A DNA stretch of 38,116 nt, from positions 1-38,116 of the forward strand of contig DJPH01000033.1 of assembly GCA_002439755.1 (NCBI GenBank), written 5' to 3'. The stretch comes from Prevotellaceae bacterium UBA6417. Its GTDB lineage: Bacteria > Bacteroidota > Bacteroidia > Bacteroidales > Bacteroidaceae. Below are positions 1 through 7,846 of this stretch, piece after piece; within the stretch, counting starts at the first letter, position 1; every line of letters starts with the position of its first letter. Below the pieces are notes generated by a model. The model was not told the origin of the DNA, made no database searches, and saw only the letters and a program-made list of their open reading frames with translations. Made by a program: the position numbers and the translations under genes.

Positions 1-38
1 TTGATACAAGGTTTCTTTGGGAAGCAGCAGTATGCAGC

Positions 39-194
39 TGCGATGTGTATGCCTTGAGATTGCGACATGTACATATAGCAGGTTGCAATCTGCCGCATTG
101 CAGGGTGTTTCATGTACATGAAACACATTGTTTCCTGTACATGTCACACGTTGTTTCACCTACATAGAACACGTTGTTTCACCTACATGAAACA
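39..194. repeat. Tandem array of ~20-bp palindromic units, 22-23 bp period (array 1)
   Basis: About seven units start at 39, 61, 84, 106, 129, 152 and 175, so the period is 22-23 bp with 2-3 bp between units. The unit at 106-125 is a perfect palindrome, TGTTTCATGTACATGAAACA. The units at 129-148, 152-171 and 175-194 keep TGTTTC on the left and (G/T)(A/T)(A/C)ACA-like right arms. The unit at 84-102 has different but still complementary arms (TGCAAT/ATTGCA). The units at 39 and 61 are degenerate. The array lies upstream of the promoter at 316-323 and outside any gene. It is an inverted relative of the array at 24872-25027. The units could be binding sites for a dimeric protein or DNA/RNA hairpins; the sequence does not decide which. 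Confidence 0.85.
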
Positions 195-315
195 ACCGCT
201 GCCATGCGACATCCTTACAAGAGAAGCGTGTTACATCTTCTGACAAATCGTTATCATTGCGATAGATTCTGAAAAATAACGGTGCCTAATCTTCCATGCA
301 TACACAAAAAAACGG

Positions 316-323
316 TATCTTTG
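316..323 (+). promoter_or_regulatory. Predicted -7 box for the gene at 375
   Basis: TATCTTTG fits the Bacteroidota TAnnTTTG -7 consensus and lies about 50 bp before the ATG. I see no convincing -33 TTTG at the expected spacing. Confidence 0.5.
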
Positions 324-374
324 CCTTGTTCTTCATAGAAAACCAAGAAAAAAACATTTTAAACCATCATACAA

Positions 375-1199
375 ATGAAAAGACAAATCGGAGCTTTGAT
401 TATCATTCTCACCTCGTATCTTGTGGTGCCTGCACCTGCACAATTAGTAAACGGAAAGCGCGGATCAGACGATTTCCAAATAGGCATAGCCGGCTACACT
501 TATCGGAATTTCAACATAGACCAAACGCTTGAATATCTACAAAGTTTGGGCGTAAAGTATTTATCGGTAAAAGACTTCTGGCTGCCATTAACCTCGAACA
601 AGGAGCAGATGGATGCCTTCAAGGCAAAATGCGCCAAATACGGTGTGGAAGGCTATATATTAGGCCCCATCTACATGAACAGCGAGGCAGAAGTAGACCG
701 TGCCTTTGCTTATGCCGAACGCTACGGCTCGACAATGTTTATCGGCGTGCCCAAATATGAGCTTATCGATTATACCATCAAGAAAGTTGCCGAAACAGGA
801 ATAAAAGTAGCCATTCATACTCACGGCCCCGACGGCGCGCCATTTCCCAACATCCGCAAAGTGGTTGAAATGGTCAAAGACCCCAAACTCGGTGTCGGCT
901 GCTGCATGGACTTGGGACACTGCGTTCGGATGGGCGAAGACATCGTTAAAGACATCAAGCGTTATAAAGAGTGGATCTACGATGTACACATCAAAGACGA
1001 ATCGGCAGCATCAAAAGCCGGTCAGACGTGGGAAATGGGACGAGGCGTTATGGACTTCAAACCCATCATCAAGGCTTTCCGCAAAATCAAATATAAAGGA
1101 AAACTCTCTTTGGAATTCGAAAGAAACGGCAAGAACCCACATCCGGGCGTAGCCGAATCCATAGGATACCTGCGCGGCGTTTGCGACGCCACCAAATGA
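375..1199 (+). CDS. Secreted sugar phosphate isomerase/epimerase-like TIM-barrel protein
   Basis: The 274-residue product starts with a signal peptide (hydrophobic residues ~6-18, likely cut near APAQ), so it should act in the periplasm. The rest resembles the xylose isomerase-like TIM barrel (AP_endonuc_2 family). Candidate metal ligands sit in the order expected for that fold: the His of AIHTHG, the Asp and His of CMDLGHC, the His of DVHIKDE and the Glu of LSLEFERNG near the C terminus. Such exported proteins are common in Bacteroidota and are usually linked to sugar modification, but the substrate cannot be read here. The gene stands alone, with its own promoter at 316-323 and another promoter directly downstream. 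The family is fairly sure, the reaction is not. Confidence 0.8.
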   Translation: MKRQIGALIIILTSYLVVPAPAQLVNGKRGSDDFQIGIAGYTYRNFNIDQTLEYLQSLGVKYLSVKDFWLPLTSNKEQMDAFKAKCAKYGVEGYILGPIYMNSEAEVDRAFAYAERYGSTMFIGVPKYELIDYTIKKVAETGIKVAIHTHGPDGAPFPNIRKVVEMVKDPKLGVGCCMDLGHCVRMGEDIVKDIKRYKEWIYDVHIKDESAASKAGQTWEMGRGVMDFKPIIKAFRKIKYKGKLSLEFERNGKNPHPGVAESIGYLRGVCDATK

Positions 1200-1252
1200 C
1201 GGTTCTTCACCTTAATCTACATCATTTTAACTGAAATGCTGCAAGTTCATTG

Positions 1253-1260
1253 TACCTTTG
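1253..1260 (+). promoter_or_regulatory. Predicted -7 box for the EamA transporter gene
   Basis: TACCTTTG matches TAnnTTTG and ends 17 bp before the ATG at 1278, giving a leader of only about 10-12 nt. Confidence 0.6.
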
Positions 1261-1277
1261 CAGTCATTTCAGATTAA

Positions 1278-2228
1278 ATGATACTCAGCAAACAAGTAAG
1301 AGGAAGCATCTACGGATGCATCGCGGCCATCAGTTATGGCCTCAACCCACTGTGTGCCTTATCACTCTATCAAGACGGGATCAACTCCAATTCGGTCTTG
1401 TTCTACCGTTTTCTAATTGGGTCGATATTGTTAGGAGCTCTGATGACAATTCAAAAGAAAAACTTTGCCCTGACAAAGAAAGAAGCCACAGTACTTGCCG
1501 CCTTGGGCATTATGTTTGCCGCTTCATCACTCACCTATTTCCTGAGCTTTTACTACATGGCAGCCGGTATAGCGGCGACACTGGTTTTCGCCTATCCCGT
1601 GTTTGTTGCCATTCTGATGGCCGTCTTTTTTAAAGAAAGGCTGAAATGGCCATCCATAATAGCTATAGCACTTACCGTTTGCGGCATCGCCTTATTATAC
1701 AAAGGCGACAACGGAAAGCCCATTGCACCCATGGGCATTGTATTGATTATGATTTCTGCTCTGACTTACGCCTTATACATCATCATAGTCAACCGTAGCG
1801 GCATTGTCATGTCAAGCATTAAACTGACCTTCTATGCCATGCTGGGCTGTCTGGCCTGTATCACGATTTTTGCAGCTGTCAGCCACACAGGACAATTACA
1901 AATGCTCCATACAGGCAGAGAATGGTTTTACGCCATTCTTTTAGGACTTGTTCCCACCGTCATATCACTTGTATTCATGGCCATGTCGATACAATGCATA
2001 GGTTCTACACCAACCGCCATCATGGGAGCCTTGGAACCGGTAACCGCAGCATTTGTAGGAATAACAGTTTTTGGCGAACTACTGACGGCCCGCCTTGCAT
2101 CCGGTATCCTGCTCATCCTTTTTTCAGTGACACTCATCATTCTCGACAGCAGATTGCGGCAAAGCTTCGCCCACTATCATTTCATCCCCAAAAGAAAAGG
2201 CATTATTAAATGGTGGAAGTGGAAATAA
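1278..2228 (+). CDS. EamA/DMT-family inner-membrane transporter
   Basis: A 316-residue very hydrophobic protein with about ten predicted membrane spans arranged as two EamA repeats (roughly residues 9-140 and 155-295), followed by a basic tail. The start of each repeat shows the family pattern: a Gly/Ala-rich first helix (CIAAISYGLNPL) and helix-ending segments rich in small residues. Drug/metabolite transporters of this type usually export amino acids, metabolites or nucleotide sugars; the substrate cannot be predicted. The ATG lies 17 bp after a clear -7 box. The gene converges on the acyltransferase gene with only 14 bp between stop codons, and I see no terminator hairpin between them. Confidence 0.88.
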   Translation: MILSKQVRGSIYGCIAAISYGLNPLCALSLYQDGINSNSVLFYRFLIGSILLGALMTIQKKNFALTKKEATVLAALGIMFAASSLTYFLSFYYMAAGIAATLVFAYPVFVAILMAVFFKERLKWPSIIAIALTVCGIALLYKGDNGKPIAPMGIVLIMISALTYALYIIIVNRSGIVMSSIKLTFYAMLGCLACITIFAAVSHTGQLQMLHTGREWFYAILLGLVPTVISLVFMAMSIQCIGSTPTAIMGALEPVTAAFVGITVFGELLTARLASGILLILFSVTLIILDSRLRQSFAHYHFIPKRKGIIKWWKWK

Positions 2229-2242
2229 GGCTTTTCAACGTT

Positions 2243-3139
2243 CTAAAACTTCTTTCCTGCAAAATAAGCCACACGCTGCAACAAGAGAGCCAGTCCGAGA
2301 GAACAGGCCAACATCAAGGATACGTTCAGACAAGTATAAGGAGTAGCGCGACTTAAAGAGAAAGGCCCTACCATTAAAAGGTTATGAACCAGATAAAGCG
2401 GATATGATATATCCGAAAGCCATTTGACAGAACGAGACAAACTGTTTTTTCCCGACTTGACGTATAGTATCAACGTAGAAAAAACAATCAACAGCCCCAC
2501 AAGATTACGAACGAGACTATAGCGCACCGCTTCGTCAAGGCCGGGACAAAACGCCTGCAAGCAAAGGACGGCCATGGCTGCACACCAGCTTGTCTTTAAG
2601 TGCGACAACGCCGAGAAATATACAATAGAATAAAGCGGCAACCAATAAAATCGGCCGTTGAAGAATATATACAACAATAAGAAAAACAGCCAACTCAACA
2701 GCAAGGCTAAAGTCCGCTGCCTTTGAAGCCGCTGAAGACACGGAAGAAGCATATAGCAAGCCATTATGGCTGTGACAAACCACAGATGATTCAATCCGAC
2801 AACACTCCCGGAGAAACCTTGCAAGTTGAACAAATACATACAGGCCGCTGAAACAGGCATTTCGCCGGGCTTGAAAACAAAATACAGCAACAACACCGGG
2901 ACTATGAACAACAGATAAGGAAGATATAATTTCATCATCCTTCTCAAAACCCATTGCCTCCAATTTGTAATCGTCCGTTTTCCATAAAGGAAACCACTTA
3001 TGGCAAAAAACATCGGAACTCCTACATAGAACAGACCTGAGCCCACAGCACCATAAGCTTCAAATAAATGGCAAAACAATATGCAAACGACAGCCGCAGC
3101 ACGTAGCACGGAAACGGCCACACACTCCGGCTGCCTCAT
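2243..3139 (-). CDS. Acyltransferase 3 family membrane protein
   Basis: With the start at 3139 the protein has 298 residues and begins with the family signature: Glu5, then LRAAAVVCILFCH with Arg13 and His24 near the first membrane span. About ten hydrophobic segments follow, including VGVPMFFAISGFLYGKR, the usual second motif. Members (OafA/WecH-like) transfer acyl groups to cell-surface sugars or peptides in the inner membrane; the acceptor here is unknown. An upstream in-frame ATG at 3196 would overlap purT by 44 bp and add 19 non-conserved residues, so I prefer the start at 3139, 13 bp after the purT stop. It is the last gene of a leftward unit with purT and a secreted glycosidase-like gene. 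Confidence 0.82.
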   Translation of the reverse strand: MRQPECVAVSVLRAAAVVCILFCHLFEAYGAVGSGLFYVGVPMFFAISGFLYGKRTITNWRQWVLRRMMKLYLPYLLFIVPVLLLYFVFKPGEMPVSAACMYLFNLQGFSGSVVGLNHLWFVTAIMACYMLLPCLQRLQRQRTLALLLSWLFFLLLYIFFNGRFYWLPLYSIVYFSALSHLKTSWCAAMAVLCLQAFCPGLDEAVRYSLVRNLVGLLIVFSTLILYVKSGKNSLSRSVKWLSDISYPLYLVHNLLMVGPFSLSRATPYTCLNVSLMLACSLGLALLLQRVAYFAGKKF

Positions 3140-3152
3140 TTGGATATCTGTA

Positions 3153-4316
3153 TCAGTATACTTCAACTTTATCTGCCAAGCGCTGGGCCTTTTCACGCAA
3201 TTGCTCCAACGAACATCCGTTTTCTCCGCTCACAAGCACAACGCCCATCCTACGCCCCTTGCGCGTATAGGGCTTTCCGAAAATCCGTATGTCGGCATCT
3301 TCTTCGCAAGTAAGCTCAATGCCACGATAGCGAGGCGTTTGTTGAGAAGCAACAGACGAAAGAATCACAGCACTGGCGCCATAGCGCAATTGTTTGATAC
3401 ATGGAATCGGCAATCCGAGCACGGCACGCAGATGGAGTTCGAACTCATTGAAGTTTTGCGTTCCGGCCAAAGTCACCATTCCCGTATCATGTGGGCGTGG
3501 AGAAAGTTCCGAGAAATAAACGCCGTTCTTGCTGCTCAAAAAGAATTCTACGCCCCAAATGCCCTGCCCAGTCAAGGCAGCAGTCACCTTATTTGCCATT
3601 TCCTGCGCAATCTTCAACTGTTCGGGAAGAATGGCTGCCGGCTGAAAGCTTTCCCTGTAGTCGCCATGTTCCTGACGATGGCCGATTGGCGGACAAAACA
3701 ATGTAGGGCCGTTTTTCTGCGTTACCGTAAGCAAAGTAATCTCACTATCAAAATGGATAAACTCTTCGATTATAACTTCCTTGATATCTCCGCGGCATCC
3801 GGTCATGGCATAATCCCAACATTGGCGCAACTCATCGTCATTATGCGCTACGCTCTGTCCCTTGCCCGAAGACGACATCAACGGCTTTATGACACACGGA
3901 AAACCTATTTCGTCGGCTGCAACTTTTAGCTCGTCATAAGTCTTTGCATAAAAGTATTTGGCTGTTTTCAAGCCCAATTCCTTTGCAGCCAAATCGCGGA
4001 TGGCTTTTCTGTTCATCGTATAATTGACAGCGCGAGCCGAAGGAACAACTTGGATGCCGGCATTTTCAAATTCATAGAGCTTTTCCGTGCGAATAGCTTC
4101 AATCTCGGGAACTATAATGTCCGGTCGGTGCTTGCAAACCGCCCTCTCAAGAGCATCGCCGTCGAGCATTGAAAACACTTCTCGCTCATCAGCCACCTGC
4201 ATCGCAGGCGCATCGTTATAAGAGTCGCAAGCTATTACATACTGGCCCAAACGTTGGGCGGCAATTGTAAATTCTTTTCCCAATTCGCCCGACCCTAAAA
4301 GCATTATCTTTTTCAT
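3153..4316 (-). CDS. purT: Formate-dependent phosphoribosylglycinamide formyltransferase (PurT)
   Basis: A 387-residue ATP-grasp enzyme. It uses formate and ATP to formylate GAR in the third step of purine synthesis, a folate-independent alternative to PurN. The N-terminal nucleotide-fold segment has MLLGSGELGKEF, followed by the family blocks VIACDSY, DIIVPEIEAI and IKPLMSSSGKGQS (ATP-binding loop), then VEFFLS and ELSPRPHDTG (metal and ATP ligands). Length is normal for PurT. An upstream in-frame ATG at 4355 would add 13 unconserved residues; the ATG at 4316 places the MKKIMLLGSGELGK motif at the N terminus and is preceded by a GAGAAG purine stretch. The gene starts 42 bp after the secreted glycosidase-like gene and is probably cotranscribed with it. 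Confidence 0.95.
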   Translation of the reverse strand: MKKIMLLGSGELGKEFTIAAQRLGQYVIACDSYNDAPAMQVADEREVFSMLDGDALERAVCKHRPDIIVPEIEAIRTEKLYEFENAGIQVVPSARAVNYTMNRKAIRDLAAKELGLKTAKYFYAKTYDELKVAADEIGFPCVIKPLMSSSGKGQSVAHNDDELRQCWDYAMTGCRGDIKEVIIEEFIHFDSEITLLTVTQKNGPTLFCPPIGHRQEHGDYRESFQPAAILPEQLKIAQEMANKVTAALTGQGIWGVEFFLSSKNGVYFSELSPRPHDTGMVTLAGTQNFNEFELHLRAVLGLPIPCIKQLRYGASAVILSSVASQQTPRYRGIELTCEEDADIRIFGKPYTRKGRRMGVVLVSGENGCSLEQLREKAQRLADKVEVY

Positions 4317-4358
4317 CTTCTCTATATTGTTATCGTTTTTTCTTCTTCCGTTCACAAA

Positions 4359-6755
4359 CTATCCCAATACCAACGATTTCTTTTTAAATGGAATGGGATA
4401 AGCTGTCAGCCACACTTCGGGCTTAAGTTCTTTACCCTCAAACGACAGAGTCCAGGCTTCGATGTCCTTTCCAATCATATCGCTCGTTACAGGAATATAG
4501 TAAGTATAGTTCCGGTCTGAATTGGCGGTTCTGTATTCCCAAGGGTTGGCTGTAAATGAAGGTGCTCTATCCGGACAGCCCACATAGCGGCCATCAATTT
4601 TAAGAGCCGCCCACGCACCCTCTTGGCCGTGATAACCATTGACGGCTACGCAGAGATAGGCTCCAACCGCCGCTTCGTCTATCCGAAATTTTCCCTTCCA
4701 TGCGGCAACGGCGTTGCAACCGGCATTGCCATAAGTACGAAACAAATTGCTTGCTCGCCATTTTGAACGATCAAGTTTTTTTCCATCCTTATAGCCTGCA
4801 ACCTCTGTCAAACGGAACGGACACGGATTGAAACGGAAATAGCGGAACTCGCCTATACCCTTAGTGTCAATGACCATGCGCTTTCCTCCTATAAACTTCA
4901 CGTATTTCCAATTTACCAAATCCGCAGAGAATTGTGCCGTAACGCCTTCTGCCGTCTTCAATGGCGTAATAGAAAATTCGTCGAATGATTCAACCACCAA
5001 TTGATCCATTGTTGTCAATTCACCCAAATCCATACAAAACGACGATTCGCCGTTCATACGAGCATCGCCATGGCGAAAAGAAATAGAAAAAGCCGTTTCC
5101 TTATCACCGTCAAAAAGATAGCGATCCCATAATTCGCGTGCTTCGAACAAAGGCTGCTTAAAAAAAGCTTCGCGAGCTTCTTTCACTTCAGGTATATGCG
5201 TATCGCCCGAACGCAAAAGCGAACGTGCCTCTAAAGCATTGTTATCGGCTGCAAAAGCTGTAGCATAGTAAATGGATTGCGCATCTCCAGGTACATCACA
5301 AGCCTGTAAGTCGACCATTTTACGATGATAGTTTTCCTTCAACCTGTTTCCCGGAAAAGAAACCTTGGCTGTCTTTCCTTGTTTCAAGACAGCTACCGGC
5401 TTTCCGTCCAATTGTACCGTACGGAACTTCCCTTTACTTTTATCCAGTTTCATTTCATAGGTATCGCCAGGCATTCCGAGCAATTCGACCTCTGTTTTCT
5501 TGCCGACCTTGTCATTGACTATGCGGTAAGGGACTCCGCTAAGAGCCACTTTGTCGCGTTCAGGTTCGACAGTAAGCTTCACCAAAGCAGCCCTAAACGG
5601 CTCAACAGTAACCTCTACAGTCGAGCCATAGCGGTAAGTACCTAAATCATACACATATGGATGATACTGACGCACTTTTACCGGCTTACCCGTTTTTTTC
5701 AAGCCTGTTTCGTTGCTCAGTGAAATCTTGTATGTTACAGGATTCCATGTCAAATTACGCAAGGTAAGGAACTGGGTTTTGCCATCTCCGCGCGTAAGGG
5801 CTTCGGGACCGTATTGCTGCTCCGGCAAACGTTTTCCATTGACCAATATTTGATTGTAGTCACGATGTAAATTAAACAGAAATGCAAGATATGGATATTC
5901 ATCGTCACGCAAGAACCATGGATTTCCATATATTTCGGGCGAAAGAATCAAGTCACGCCCGAAAGCTTGTAACACAAGGTCATCTTCCCAATAATCCAAA
6001 CATGATGAGATGCACACACCGTGATCCTCAGTCAAACGTGTCAGATTGTCGGGAGCTTTACGGCTGATGGCCATTGCACGGTGGTGAGGAGCCGTCATAT
6101 TGTTTGTCATATGAACGTCAATATACGTTTCTGCTCCGCCAAGAAGGAACGTTGTTGAATGTTTGACTCCCGGCCCTAATTCCAAACGGTGATTAAGAAG
6201 CACGAAATCGGGTGAAAGTTGACGTACGCGCGTCATCATTTCATCGAAATAACCGTATTTTTCCGGACGCAACTGCCCGCATACGGCATCCATCTTGAAC
6301 AAACCGAAATTGTATTTATCAACCAGACCGACCATCATGTCCACACGTTTTTTGGCTTCGGCCTCTGTTTCGCCAAATCCGTCAGGGCCGCACCAAATGC
6401 CCAATCTCGTTTTCATTGCTTTGGCTTGTTGCGAAAGCGGGCCGAACCCATTTGGAAACTGGCGCTTAAAACGTTCGGATTGCAAATTGCCATACATACT
6501 TGAACCATCTACGGCTCCGGCATCAAAGGCATAAAGATCCAACTGCATGCCATAGCGCTTGTTCAGCCAGGCAAAAAAATCAAGATTTTTCTTTGTCTGG
6601 CCTTCTGTTGCTCCTTCGTTCGTATTATTTATCCATGAAAAATACTCAGACTTAGAAGGAGTCTTTTCGTTTGCACCACCCGATGGAACAGCTTGCCCGT
6701 GCGCGGAGAAAGTGAATGCACAGGAGAAGAACATAAATACGAGTTTTTTCATCAT
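4359..6755 (-). CDS. Secreted alpha-galactosidase-like TIM-barrel glycosidase with discoidin-like domain
   Basis: A 798-residue protein with a signal peptide (residues ~3-20, ending SAHGQ). Residues ~35-330 look like a GH36/GH31-type TIM barrel: FFAWLNKRYGMQLDLYAFD, then TRLGIWCGPDGFGET, then NFGLFKMDAVCG, where Asp156 lies at the place of the clan GH-D nucleophile, then FVLLNHRLELGPG. A beta-sandwich segment follows (~340-420), and residues ~545-680 resemble an F5/8 type C (discoidin) carbohydrate-binding module (FDGDKETAFS, MDLGELTTMDQLVVES, ADLVNWKYV). It probably cleaves an alpha-linked sugar in the periplasm or at the cell surface; I cannot name the linkage or assign an exact GH family. 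It heads a leftward unit with purT and an acyltransferase. Confidence 0.72.
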   Translation of the reverse strand: MMKKLVFMFFSCAFTFSAHGQAVPSGGANEKTPSKSEYFSWINNTNEGATEGQTKKNLDFFAWLNKRYGMQLDLYAFDAGAVDGSSMYGNLQSERFKRQFPNGFGPLSQQAKAMKTRLGIWCGPDGFGETEAEAKKRVDMMVGLVDKYNFGLFKMDAVCGQLRPEKYGYFDEMMTRVRQLSPDFVLLNHRLELGPGVKHSTTFLLGGAETYIDVHMTNNMTAPHHRAMAISRKAPDNLTRLTEDHGVCISSCLDYWEDDLVLQAFGRDLILSPEIYGNPWFLRDDEYPYLAFLFNLHRDYNQILVNGKRLPEQQYGPEALTRGDGKTQFLTLRNLTWNPVTYKISLSNETGLKKTGKPVKVRQYHPYVYDLGTYRYGSTVEVTVEPFRAALVKLTVEPERDKVALSGVPYRIVNDKVGKKTEVELLGMPGDTYEMKLDKSKGKFRTVQLDGKPVAVLKQGKTAKVSFPGNRLKENYHRKMVDLQACDVPGDAQSIYYATAFAADNNALEARSLLRSGDTHIPEVKEAREAFFKQPLFEARELWDRYLFDGDKETAFSISFRHGDARMNGESSFCMDLGELTTMDQLVVESFDEFSITPLKTAEGVTAQFSADLVNWKYVKFIGGKRMVIDTKGIGEFRYFRFNPCPFRLTEVAGYKDGKKLDRSKWRASNLFRTYGNAGCNAVAAWKGKFRIDEAAVGAYLCVAVNGYHGQEGAWAALKIDGRYVGCPDRAPSFTANPWEYRTANSDRNYTYYIPVTSDMIGKDIEAWTLSFEGKELKPEVWLTAYPIPFKKKSLVLG

Positions 6756-6793
6756 AAAAACCGTTGCGTTTGTGAGTTATTTAAATCAAAAGG

Positions 6794-6801
6794 CGAAGTT
6801 A
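6794..6801 (-). promoter_or_regulatory. Possible -7 box for the leftward glycosidase-purT unit
   Basis: On the minus strand this reads TAACTTCG, one mismatch from TAnnTTTG, about 38 bp before the ATG at 6755. The remainder of the 289-bp divergent region (6756-7044) is AT-rich, with no other structure that I can support. Confidence 0.35.
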
Positions 6802-7030
6802 GTAAAAAAAACAGCTATTACAGGTATTGCATCACAAAACTCCTTCAAAAAGAATTTTACAAGAAGTCTTTTCTGATTTTTCCAAGCGTAGAGAATTAAA
6901 AACGCAAAGCAGAAAATCGTAAGCAGAAGGCTCAAAATAAAAATGTATTCCTACCATCCGAAAACGCTGCAAACAAGATCTGATTCATGAAAAACAAAAA
7001 ACAGAAAAAGGACGCTACAAAAAAAAAGAG

Positions 7031-7038
7031 TAACTTTG
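7031..7038 (+). promoter_or_regulatory. Predicted -7 box for argB, almost at the start codon
   Basis: TAACTTTG is a full match to TAnnTTTG. Only six bases separate it from the ATG at 7045, so the transcript would begin at or within a few bases of the start codon. It also argues against the in-frame TTG at 7036 as a start, because that codon lies inside the box. Confidence 0.65.
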
Positions 7039-7044
7039 CAGACA

Positions 7045-7824
7045 ATGAAAAAAGACATTACAATAGTAAAAGTCGGCGGCAAGATTGTAGAGGAAGAACG
7101 TTCTTTGAAATCATTGCTAACGGAATTTTCCTCATTGCCGGGACTAAAGGTGCTGATACATGGCGGCGGACGGACGGCAACAGCTTTGGCAACCCGCTTA
7201 GGTATTGAAACAAAAATGGTTGACGGGCGGCGTATCACCGATAAAGACATGCTGCAAATTGTTACAATGGTCTATGGTGGATTGGTAAACAAGAACATTG
7301 TGGCTCAACTGGATGCCTTGAGCATTCGTGCTTTGGGACTGACAGGAGCAGATATGAACGTCATACGTTCGCACCGCCGCGCTGTAAAAGATGTTGATTA
7401 CGGTTTCGTGGGAGACGTTGACAAAGTAGACGGAAAAGCCTTGTCAATATTGTTGGAGCAAGGCATTGTTCCGGTAATGGCACCGCTTACCCACGATGGC
7501 AAAGGACAATTGCTGAACACCAATGCTGATACAATTGCTGCAGAAACAGCCAAAGCCCTGGCTCGGTTCTATAACGTAACACTCGTTTACTGTTTTGAAA
7601 AGAACGGAGTTCTAAAAGATCCCGAGGACGACAATAGCGTTATAAGCCGCATCACTCCGGAAGATTACAGGAAACTGAAAGCCGAAGGCATCATACAGGG
7701 TGGCATGATTCCCAAATTAGACAACAGCTTCGCAGCTCTGCACGAAGGCGTAAAGCGCGTCATCATCACCCGTGTAGGGCAAATAGGCAAAAACGAGGGT
7801 ACAACCATAGAAGAAAACGATTAA
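7045..7824 (+). CDS. argB: Acetylglutamate kinase (possibly N-succinylglutamate kinase)
   Basis: A 259-residue amino acid kinase of normal ArgB length, acting in the cytoplasm in the second step of arginine synthesis. Visible motifs are VKVGGK at the N terminus, VLIHGGGRTAT, the segment KMVDGRRITD, GLTGADMN, the NTNADTIAAETAKAL block that binds substrate and metal, and GGMIPKLDNSFAAL near the C terminus. In some Bacteroidales (Bacteroides fragilis) the pathway uses succinylated rather than acetylated intermediates, so the true substrate may be N-succinylglutamate; sequence reading alone does not settle this. The ATG at 7045 fits the family N terminus. The alkaline phosphatase gene follows after 22 bp, and no other arginine gene is in the window. 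Confidence 0.94.
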   Translation: MKKDITIVKVGGKIVEEERSLKSLLTEFSSLPGLKVLIHGGGRTATALATRLGIETKMVDGRRITDKDMLQIVTMVYGGLVNKNIVAQLDALSIRALGLTGADMNVIRSHRRAVKDVDYGFVGDVDKVDGKALSILLEQGIVPVMAPLTHDGKGQLLNTNADTIAAETAKALARFYNVTLVYCFEKNGVLKDPEDDNSVISRITPEDYRKLKAEGIIQGGMIPKLDNSFAALHEGVKRVIITRVGQIGKNEGTTIEEND

Positions 7825-7846
7825 ACAACCATAAAATCATACACAT

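Noticed and set aside
39..194. CRISPR array
   Set aside because: The repeats are separated by only 2-3 bp, so there is no room for spacers, and no cas genes are near.
3081..3929. 282-codon plus-strand open frame opposite purT
   Set aside because: It lies antisense to conserved ATP-grasp sequence, and its translation has no family features.
7036..7044. TTG start for argB
   Set aside because: The codon lies inside the -7 box, and the ATG at 7045 fits the family N terminus.
6756..7044. Riboswitch or small RNA in the divergent region before argB
   Set aside because: The region is A-rich without a convincing conserved stem set; only promoter-like boxes can be supported.
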